Below, in pieces: positions 57,753-64,000 of a stretch of DNA of 64,000 nucleotides. Source of the stretch: Gilvimarinus sp. 2_MG-2023 (lineage in GTDB: Bacteria > Pseudomonadota > Gammaproteobacteria > Pseudomonadales > Cellvibrionaceae); contig NZ_JAUOQM010000049.1 of NCBI RefSeq assembly GCF_030547685.1, forward strand, positions 124,001-188,000, written 5' to 3'. The number at the start of each line of letters is the position of its first letter. The first letter of the stretch is position 1. The notes beneath the pieces are model-generated. The model did not search any database. It was not told the DNA's origin and worked only from the letters and a program-made list of their open reading frames with translations. A program made the translations under genes and the position numbers.

Positions 57753-58167
57753 ATACTTCCACAGGACACTGTCAATTCGCAAGCGGCGAATGACCCGTTA
57801 ATACACTTATCGACATTAAGTCAGTACAAGAAACGTGCGGCCACGCTCTGTGAATACGGCTGCCTCTTAGGCAACACAGCCCAATGCCCATGATATTTGG
57901 GCTTTTATGCATATTCACGCTGTTATCTATAAGGGCTAGTAATAAAACCCAATCTATTAGAATAATGCCGACTAAGCAAGGGGGGATTTTAGATATTTTT
58001 GAATTAACCAAAGAACAGAGTTGCCAGCAGCCTTAACTCATATATCCACTGACAGTAAAAATCACAATATATAGTTCATTGTTTTATAAAAAACCATAAT
58101 TGACATTTATTGTTCGCACTTGGTTAAAAAACTACAAGTCTGGTTAAGTATTAAGCTAAAGTGGCGC
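57753..58167. other. Intergenic region before STAS gene
   Basis: No gene is seen. The region is AT-rich, with two copies of TGGTTAA (about 58120 and 58141) just upstream of the predicted -10 of the next gene. Promoter elements for the minus-strand GGDEF-EAL gene could not be fixed. Confidence 0.45.
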
Positions 58168-58214
58168 TATAATAAACATTACACAAAGTTTATTCGCCGC
58201 TTTCAAGCGGCGAA
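58168..58214 (+). promoter_or_regulatory. Predicted -10 and leader hairpin of STAS gene
   Basis: TATAAT (58168-58173) is a perfect -10; the -35 is weak (TTAAGT at 58144). The leader then contains TTCGCCGC/GCGGCGAA (58193-58200 and 58207-58214), a strong 8-bp hairpin with a 6-nt loop ending 14 bp before the ATG. It could affect translation or bind a regulator. No T-run follows, so it is not a terminator. Confidence 0.5.
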
Positions 58215-58228
58215 CGCGAGAACACTCT

Positions 58229-58768
58229 ATGAAGAAGCAAGTGCCCTTTATAGGAGAAGAATTTTTCGCCCGGGACGGTGACAATCATGCCTTTAGCGAT
58301 GAGACTGCTTTGCTAAATGAGCTATTGCAAGCTGATCATTGCAGCGACAGCCTAGACGATAAAGCACATAAAAATATACCTGCGCGCCCCCATAAAACCA
58401 AGCCCAGTATTACTGTGCCAGCATCCAACAAAAAAAAACAAGTGCAGGTCACACGGGTTGATTGGCACCCAATCAACCACGGCCACGGTATTCGCGTCAG
58501 CATTCATGGCGATATGGATTTAAAAATGATCAACCAGTGGCAGCAATTACTGCGAGAAACCGCCGGTAACGGCATTCACCAGTTTGAAATCGATCTAAAA
58601 AACACCGATAACATGAGTTTGTCAGGCCTGGCGATGCTATTGCTTTTTAAAGATCAAAAAAAAGCGGGCAGCGGTGATATTTCTCTCAATCAATGCAGTC
58701 GTGAACTGTATAAAAGACTGATTTGGAGTGGCCTGACCGAAGAATTTATTATTCGGCCACGCCAGTAA
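58229..58768 (+). CDS. STAS-domain protein, anti-sigma-factor-antagonist-like
   Basis: The 179-residue protein has a variable, charged N-terminal part (1-75) and a C-terminal STAS domain (about 78-175). The segment [10 protein letters not shown] matches the region holding the phosphorylatable serine in anti-sigma factor antagonists. Such proteins act in partner-switching controlled by serine kinases and phosphatases; none is nearby. Its 3' end overlaps hisC on the opposite strand by 20 bp. Confidence 0.82.
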   Translation: MKKQVPFIGEEFFARDGDNHAFSDETALLNELLQADHCSDSLDDKAHKNIPARPHKTKPSITVPASNKKKQVQVTRVDWHPINHGHGIRVSIHGDMDLKMINQWQQLLRETAGNGIHQFEIDLKNTDNMSLSGLAMLLLFKDQKKAGSGDISLNQCSRELYKRLIWSGLTEEFIIRPRQ

Positions 58769-59828
58769 GTTCAAGAATCTCGCGCACACAGACAAGCAAT
58801 TGTTGCATCTGTTCGTCGGTGCCGATGCTGATTCTAAGGTAATCGCTAATACGCGGCTTGGCAAAATAGCGAACAATGATTTTTCGCTCTCGCAATTTTT
58901 CGGCCATGTGTTTTGCGGTTATGTGAGCGGGTGGTTTCGCCATAACAAAGTTGGCCTGAGAGGGTAAAACATCAAACCCTAATTGCACTAAAGCATCGAT
59001 GGTCGTAACACGGGTTGCAATAACTTTGCGACAACACTGATCAAAGTAATCACGATCTTCCATGGCCGCCTGAGCAGCTAGCTGGGCAATCGCATCCAGC
59101 GGGTAAGAATTAAACGAGTTTTTAACCCGCTCCAACCCTTCGATTAAAGCCGGGTTACCCAGCGCAAATCCTACTCGCATACCCGCCAGGGCACGGGATT
59201 TTGAAAAGGTCTGCACTACCAATAAATTTTCAAAGCGCTCTAACAATGATACCGCACTGGCTCCGCCGAAATCGATATAGGCTTCATCCACGACCACCAC
59301 CGATTCGGTATTATCCACCAGTAGCGCTTCAATAGCCTCCAGCGGCGTTAGCTGTCCGGTGGGAGCGTTAGGGTTGGGAAAAATAATGCCGCCATTGGCC
59401 TGACGGTACTGTTCCAAACCTAAAGTAAAATCTTCTGTCAGCGGTATTTTTTTCGATTCAATACCAAACAACTGGCAATAGACTGGGTAAAATCCGTAGG
59501 TAATATCAGGAAACAACAGCGGTTGTTCTTGCTGAAAAAAAGCCATAAAGGTTTGCGCCAGCACTTCATCGGAGCTATTGCCGGCAAATACATAGCCTGC
59601 ATCCAGGTCGTAATAGCGGGCAATCGACTGGCGCAATTCGGTTGCATTTGGGTCGGGATAAAAGCGCAATCGATCGACAACCTCTTGCGACAAAACGCGG
59701 TTGACCTCAGGCGATGGTGGGTAGGGGCTCTCATTGGTGTTGAGCTTAATTAAGCCATCCACTTGCGGTTGCTCTCCGGGCACATAGGGCTCGATGGTTC
59801 GAACAACTTCACTCCAGTATTTGGACAT
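58749..59828 (-). CDS. hisC: Histidinol-phosphate aminotransferase
   Basis: The 359-residue PLP-dependent class I/II aminotransferase converts imidazole-acetol phosphate to histidinol phosphate. It shows [11 protein letters not shown] near the N-terminus, NPNAPTGQ, and the PLP-lysine motif FSKSRALAG. The ATG at 59828 starts the usual HisC N-terminus; an upstream frame is not conserved. No other his genes are in the window. Related paralogues act on aromatic amino acids. Confidence 0.9.
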   Translation of the reverse strand: MSKYWSEVVRTIEPYVPGEQPQVDGLIKLNTNESPYPPSPEVNRVLSQEVVDRLRFYPDPNATELRQSIARYYDLDAGYVFAGNSSDEVLAQTFMAFFQQEQPLLFPDITYGFYPVYCQLFGIESKKIPLTEDFTLGLEQYRQANGGIIFPNPNAPTGQLTPLEAIEALLVDNTESVVVVDEAYIDFGGASAVSLLERFENLLVVQTFSKSRALAGMRVGFALGNPALIEGLERVKNSFNSYPLDAIAQLAAQAAMEDRDYFDQCCRKVIATRVTTIDALVQLGFDVLPSQANFVMAKPPAHITAKHMAEKLRERKIIVRYFAKPRISDYLRISIGTDEQMQQLLVCVREILELTGVAE

Positions 59829-59958
59829 ACAATAAGCGCCTTTAAAAAGCTCGATTATAACAACCCTGAAGTGCTCGCGGCGAATAAGGAATGCCACCTT
59901 TTGGGATAAATTACGCTATCATCAGCACAGTTTCACTCACAGCACTAAGGAACCCCCC

Positions 59959-61146
59959 ATGTTTAATGAGCTGCCCCTGCTCCCCGCCGACCCCATTTTG
60001 GGGCTCAGTGCCTCCTATAAAGCCGACCCTAATCCCCTCAAGGTCGATTTAGGCGTGGGGGTTTACAAAACAGAAGCGGGGCTGACTCCAGTTCTGGCGG
60101 CGGTAAGCCAGGCCGAAGCTCAGCTGCTGACCGAGCAAACCAGTAAGTCTTATACATCACCTGCAGGCATTGATGGTGCCAATTTCGCCTCGCAGCAACT
60201 CGCTTTTGGCACCGGACACCGTGTATTAATAGAGCAACGAGTTGCCACAGTGCAGACCCCCGGTGGCTGTGGCGCCTTAAGACTGGCGGCGGAATTAATA
60301 AAAAAATCCCGCCCCGATGCGCGCATTTGGGTGAGCACCCCCACTTGGGCCAACCATATCCCTCTGTTGGGCAACGCCGGGCTGGAATTGATTGAATACC
60401 CCTATTACGACTTTGCCCAACACGCGATCGATTTTGATGCCATGCACAGCGCCCTAAGCCATGCCCGAGCCGGCGACCTTGTCTTACTGCACGCTTGCTG
60501 CCACAACCCAAGCGGCGCCGACCTTAACCGCGAACAGTGGCAAAGCATAGCCGAGCTTGCGCACCAAAAGGGCTTTACCCCCTTTATTGATATGGCCTAC
60601 CAAGGCTTTGGCGAGGGCATTGAGCAAGACGCCTTCGGTGTTCGCACCTTGGCCGAACAGTTGCCAGAATTAGTCTTAGCCACCTCTTACTCTAAAAACC
60701 TAGGGCTCTATCGCGAGCGAGCGGGCAGTTTAAGTGTAGTTAGTCAATCCGCGAGCCAGGCTCAAGCGGTGCAAAGCCAAGTATTGAGTATCGCCCGCGG
60801 GCTCTATTCCATGCCACCTGCTCACGGCGCCGCGATTGTGGATAGGGTTTACCACGACGACACTCTCAACGCTTTATGGCTGGAAGAGTTAACCGCCATG
60901 CGCCAACGCATCCAGCAATTGCGCCAGGATTTGGTCGCGGCCCTCGCGCAGGAAAGTGAACGAGATTTTTCGTTTATTCAACGCGAACAGGGTATGTTTA
61001 GCTTTTTGGGGCTAAGCTCTGGCCAAGTGCAGCGCCTAAAACAAGAGTTCAGTGTGTATATGACCGACAACAGCCGCATTAATATTGCGGGAATTTCGGC
61101 GAGTAACCTGCCGTACTTAGCAAGAGCAATTAGCAAAGTTTTATAA
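59959..61146 (+). CDS. Aromatic/aspartate aminotransferase (class I, PLP-dependent)
   Basis: The 395-residue class I aminotransferase has the N-terminal DLGVGVYK motif, HACCHNPSGAD and the PLP-lysine motif SYSKNLGLYRER, all typical of the AspC/TyrB group. It probably transaminates aspartate and aromatic amino acids with 2-oxoglutarate. AspC and TyrB cannot be told apart by eye, so no symbol is given. It is divergent from hisC, with a 130-bp gap. Confidence 0.92.
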   Translation: MFNELPLLPADPILGLSASYKADPNPLKVDLGVGVYKTEAGLTPVLAAVSQAEAQLLTEQTSKSYTSPAGIDGANFASQQLAFGTGHRVLIEQRVATVQTPGGCGALRLAAELIKKSRPDARIWVSTPTWANHIPLLGNAGLELIEYPYYDFAQHAIDFDAMHSALSHARAGDLVLLHACCHNPSGADLNREQWQSIAELAHQKGFTPFIDMAYQGFGEGIEQDAFGVRTLAEQLPELVLATSYSKNLGLYRERAGSLSVVSQSASQAQAVQSQVLSIARGLYSMPPAHGAAIVDRVYHDDTLNALWLEELTAMRQRIQQLRQDLVAALAQESERDFSFIQREQGMFSFLGLSSGQVQRLKQEFSVYMTDNSRINIAGISASNLPYLARAISKVL

Positions 61147-61173
61147 AAGCTTGAATGCTTATGACGATTAGAC

Positions 61174-62343
61174 ATGAGCGCTGCCGCTATTACCCACAGA
61201 AAAACGCTACTATTAAAAGGCATCTCTAATAACGACAGGAGCTTGGAGCACGCGGTGAGTATTCACTACTATCTGGAAGGTTATTCGGCCGACAGTTTGA
61301 AGTCGCGACGCTATGAACTGCGCCAATTGCCAGCGGTGGCAGGCCGGCATGCCGATTGTGCTCTGCAGTTGAATATGGAGAGTGTCTCTCGCCAACACGC
61401 TCGCTTTGAGCTCCTCAACGGCAAGTTGCTGGTCACCGACTTGGGCAGTACCAATGGTACTTTCGTCAATCGACAGTCGATCACCGAGCCCACTGAACTC
61501 GATCCCGGGGATGTACTGCATTTAGGTGATCACGAATTTCGCTTAATGGTCGAGTCCGACTCGCACACCCAGATTGCCCGTGACTCTACCCGGGTCGGTA
61601 TCGGCAACCTTCCCAGCCAATTCCCGCTGCACACCCGTGAATTTTTTGAATTGCTGCAACAGCGTCTGGTTCACGGCTATAAACAGGTCATTACTCATAA
61701 TGACGGCACCCCTTTTGGCTATGAACTTTTGGGGCGAGGGGCGCACCCTGTCATAGGTGAAAGTCCGGCGGTGTTGTTTAATTTGGCCGAAACCCTCGAC
61801 TCTGAGGTAGCTCTAAGCCAGCTTTTCCGGCAAGAATGTTTTGCAGACGCCGCCAAAGCAAAGCTCGATGTGCCATTATTTTTTAATACCCACCCCAATG
61901 AATCGAAGGACTTCGATACGCTACTGAGTGAGCTTACCCGTTTGCGCACACTATTCCCCATGCTCACGCTAGTGTTCGAGGTGCACGAGGCGGCTATTAC
62001 CGACCTCGATGCCATGGCCGAGGTTAGGCGTGCTCTAAATAAGCTCGACATCGGGCTGGCCTATGATGACTTTGGCGCGGGCCAAGCGCGGCTATTAGAA
62101 GTGGTAGAGGTTCCCCCAGATTACCTAAAATTCGATATTGCACTGGTGCGCGATCTCGAAGGGTCCACCACTGGCCGCTACCAACTGCTATCGACATTAA
62201 ATGAGCTTATTTGCGGGCTGGGTATAAAAACTCTAGCCGAGGGCGTCGAAACCGAAAGAACGGCTCAGTTGTGCCGGGAGATGGGCATTCATTTAATTCA
62301 AGGGTTTCTCTACGGTCGGCCCGGCCCCATAATTGAGTCGTAA
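61174..62343 (+). CDS. FHA domain fused to a divergent EAL domain
   Basis: The 389-residue protein has an N-terminal FHA domain (about 33-125; GRH, SRQHARF and GSTNG phosphothreonine-binding residues) and a C-terminal EAL-like domain (about 155-385). Canonical EAL is replaced by YELLG, but FNTH, FEVHE, YDDFGAG, the K in LKFD, AEGVE and QGF are recognisable, so metal and substrate residues are largely kept. It could be a phosphorylation-responsive c-di-GMP phosphodiesterase or a c-di-GMP binding protein. GTG at 61255, with GGAG six bases upstream, is a possible alternative start. Confidence 0.87.
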   Translation: MSAAAITHRKTLLLKGISNNDRSLEHAVSIHYYLEGYSADSLKSRRYELRQLPAVAGRHADCALQLNMESVSRQHARFELLNGKLLVTDLGSTNGTFVNRQSITEPTELDPGDVLHLGDHEFRLMVESDSHTQIARDSTRVGIGNLPSQFPLHTREFFELLQQRLVHGYKQVITHNDGTPFGYELLGRGAHPVIGESPAVLFNLAETLDSEVALSQLFRQECFADAAKAKLDVPLFFNTHPNESKDFDTLLSELTRLRTLFPMLTLVFEVHEAAITDLDAMAEVRRALNKLDIGLAYDDFGAGQARLLEVVEVPPDYLKFDIALVRDLEGSTTGRYQLLSTLNELICGLGIKTLAEGVETERTAQLCREMGIHLIQGFLYGRPGPIIES

Positions 62344-62431
62344 TCAAGCCAAACCACATGTAGGTTCAGCCCTGTTGAGCCCCACCACGCCACATTGGTA
62401 ATACATAACGAATCGGGGCCAAGGCTCGAAT

Positions 62432-63118
62432 ATGAAATGCATCGCTCATCGCGGATACAGTGCACCAGATAGACCAGAAAATTCATTAGCGGCTATCCAA
62501 GCTGCCCTGGATTTAGGTGCGGACGGTATTGAAATAGACCTTTGGTTTTATCAAAACCGTTTTTGGGTCTATCACGATCGGCGCCTGCCGCAATCTAACA
62601 ACGCCCGAATTGACACGCTTACCCGAGCTGAGCTGAATTCTGTTCGCCTTAGTAACGGTGAGCCGCTGGCTGACCTTTACGACGTATTACGTCTTGTTAA
62701 GGGCCGCTGCCTGCTTAATTTGGAGATAAAGAATGCCGGCGGGGCCAATGCTTTAGCCAAGGCGCTAGACAGCGCCTGCCGCGAGCATCAATTAACTCGG
62801 GAGCATTTAATACTCTCAAGCTTCAATCACCACGAACTATTTGCCTGCCAACAAGCCCTACCCGACATAAAAATTGGGGTATTAATGGCGGGGTTAAGTC
62901 TGGATTATTCTGCTTGCGCCAGCGCCCTGCAGGCTTATTCGTTTAATAGCCATATCGACCTAACGACGCCGGCATTGATAAACGATATTCATAGAAGGGG
63001 TATGCAAAGCTGGGTTTATACGGCGAATTATCCGGAGGAATGGCGCGAACTGGCCCAGTGGCGCGCCGATGCGGTTTTTACCGACCGCACAGAGCAATGT
63101 CTTGCCACAAAATTATAG
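62432..63118 (+). CDS. Glycerophosphodiester phosphodiesterase
   Basis: The 228-residue GDPD-family protein hydrolyses glycerophosphodiesters to glycerol-3-phosphate and an alcohol. It has the N-terminal AHRGYSAPDRPENS with catalytic HR, metal ligands EID and HD, and NLEIKN. It has no signal peptide, so it is cytoplasmic, like UgpQ. It overlaps the convergent acetyltransferase gene by 6 bp. Confidence 0.92.
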   Translation: MKCIAHRGYSAPDRPENSLAAIQAALDLGADGIEIDLWFYQNRFWVYHDRRLPQSNNARIDTLTRAELNSVRLSNGEPLADLYDVLRLVKGRCLLNLEIKNAGGANALAKALDSACREHQLTREHLILSSFNHHELFACQQALPDIKIGVLMAGLSLDYSACASALQAYSFNSHIDLTTPALINDIHRRGMQSWVYTANYPEEWRELAQWRADAVFTDRTEQCLATKL

Positions 63119-63652
63119 CGCGCGACGCATCACATTGACCGGCTGCTTAGCAATGCGAGCTTGGCGCACAAGCTGCCAGCCGCGCTGGTGATAAAACTCG
63201 GTCTGTTCACTGGCCATTAACCACAACTCTGACTCACCGACACCGCGTGCAAACGCGGCCACAAAGTCCACCAGTTGTGTTCCCACCCCCGTGCAGCGAA
63301 AGTCGGGTTGCACATACAAATTGCTCAACCATAAAGGTTCGGGCTCAGGCTCTTGGCTCGCAATGGGTGTTAAGTGGTAGCTGACTAGACTGATGCACCC
63401 CACCAGATGGCGAGCATTTAGTGCCAGCCATGTTTGGGGGATAGCGTTGTCAGTAGACAAATGTTTGTGCAGGCGAGTCTTGCGCTTGGCAAGAGTGGTC
63501 TGAATGCCCTGACGCAGGCATTCACGATGGTGCCAAGCGGCAACCTGATCGAGCAAGTCCGGCCTTTGGCGTAAGGTTTTAATGGCGACGTTCGTCCCTG
63601 AATCGAACGCCACGACATTATGACTTGGTGTCAAACCACTGCACATCTTCAC
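63113..63652 (-). CDS. GNAT-family N-acetyltransferase
   Basis: The up-to-179-residue protein has a GNAT fold with the acetyl-CoA-binding motif near [15 protein letters not shown] (about 113-127) and the later [10 protein letters not shown] segment. Substrate unknown. The start is unclear: GTG at 63652 overlaps lipA by 35 bp, ATG at 63646 and GTG at 63613 are also in frame, and none has a strong ribosome site. It follows lipA on the same strand. Confidence 0.85.
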   Translation of the reverse strand: MKMCSGLTPSHNVVAFDSGTNVAIKTLRQRPDLLDQVAAWHHRECLRQGIQTTLAKRKTRLHKHLSTDNAIPQTWLALNARHLVGCISLVSYHLTPIASQEPEPEPLWLSNLYVQPDFRCTGVGTQLVDFVAAFARGVGESELWLMASEQTEFYHQRGWQLVRQARIAKQPVNVMRRAL

Positions 63653-64000
63653 CGTGCGCCTGTTTATCGGCGTGATAAGAGGAGCGTACCAGTGGTCCGC
63701 AAGCGGCGTGTTTAAAACCTAGCTCATTGGCAAGTTCGGTGTATTCGGCGAACTCATCCGGGTGAACATAGCGTTCCACCGGCAAGTGATCCCGCGAAGG
63801 CTGTAAGTACTGACCGATGGTAATCATGTCGATTTGATGCTCACGCATATCGCGCATCACCTCGATAATCTCTTCTTTGGTTTCCCCTAAGCCGACCATT
63901 AAGCCCGACTTGGTTAAGACATCGGGACGGCGTTTTTTATATTCCGCCAACAGCTTAAGGCTCCACTTGTAGTTGGCGCCAGGGCGAGCCTGGCGATACA
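63618..64000 (-). CDS. lipA: Lipoyl synthase, C-terminal part
   Basis: The gene is cut by the window edge; about 126 C-terminal residues are present. Recognisable segments are [24 protein letters not shown] and the end [18 protein letters not shown], all typical of LipA. This radical-SAM enzyme inserts two sulfurs into octanoyl groups to form lipoyl cofactors on dehydrogenase complexes. The iron-sulfur and SAM-binding cysteines lie beyond the window. The following GNAT gene overlaps or abuts its stop. Confidence 0.97.
   Translation of the reverse strand, partial: YRQARPGANYKWSLKLLAEYKKRRPDVLTKSGLMVGLGETKEEIIEVMRDMREHQIDMITIGQYLQPSRDHLPVERYVHPDEFAEYTELANELGFKHAACGPLVRSSYHADKQAHGEDVQWFDTKS

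Noticed and set aside
1-64000. CRISPR array, insertion sequence, prophage, tRNA or rRNA
   Set aside because: No spaced direct repeats, transposase, integrase or phage genes, and no cloverleaf-like or rRNA sequence were recognised; only the heptamer array is repetitive.

Overview
The window looks like chromosome from a marine or polysaccharide-degrading gammaproteobacterium, probably near Cellvibrionaceae. This is inferred from gene content: a TonB receptor, FAD halogenase-like enzymes and a GH20 chitobiase behind shared LacI-type palindromes; an lptD-surA-pdxA-rsmA-apaG-apaH cluster next to amgK-murU; a second-type (Xps-like) type II secretion operon; and many c-di-GMP proteins. No rRNA, tRNA, CRISPR array, transposase or phage gene was found. 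The species cannot be named from this sequence.

Layout. 1-415: an outward-facing promoter with two operators, then rdgC. 1381-10494: a chitin/N-acetylglucosamine-type regulon (two halogenase-like genes, a TonB-dependent receptor, a GH20 hexosaminidase) with six copies of GACAACGTTGTC or close variants, three of them overlapping the -35 of a predicted promoter. 10711-12441: a Cache chemoreceptor. 12431-14924: trpG-trpD-trpC (no trpE). 15123-18526: rfbBACD for dTDP-L-rhamnose, followed by a family 2 glycosyltransferase and a 1583-residue protein with four glycosyltransferase domains, probably building a rhamnose-containing surface glycan.

24521-35833 (minus strand) is one long operon: a periplasmic parvulin, then gspE-F-G-H-I-J-K-L-M, a GspC/XpsN-like protein, a lipoprotein secretin (GspD) and a small lipoprotein. 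The order matches the Xanthomonas xps type. Upstream on the same strand are two exported proteins of unknown function (35910-36998 and 37602-39251), separated by a nine-copy heptanucleotide array. These may be substrates or surface partners, but that is only inferred from position.

39752-42300: rpe, then a decayed stretch with an acyltransferase-3 remnant and a 2OG-Fe(II) oxygenase gene broken by one missing base in a homopolymer. 42318-51184: cell-envelope and housekeeping genes (murU, amgK divergent from lptD-surA-pdxA-rsmA-apaG-apaH, mostly coupled by 4-bp overlaps). 51235-58768: c-di-GMP enzymes, a retropepsin-like protease/rimK/aspartoacylase operon and a STAS protein. 58749-64000: hisC, an aromatic/aspartate aminotransferase, an FHA-EAL fusion, a glycerophosphodiester phosphodiesterase, a GNAT acetyltransferase and the 3' part of lipA.

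The points most worth following are the operator/-35 regulon with its altered halogenase pair, the Xps-type secretion operon with its exported neighbours, the four-domain glycosyltransferase, the heptamer array, and the two broken genes. Function calls come from recognised motifs and family knowledge; no database search was run.
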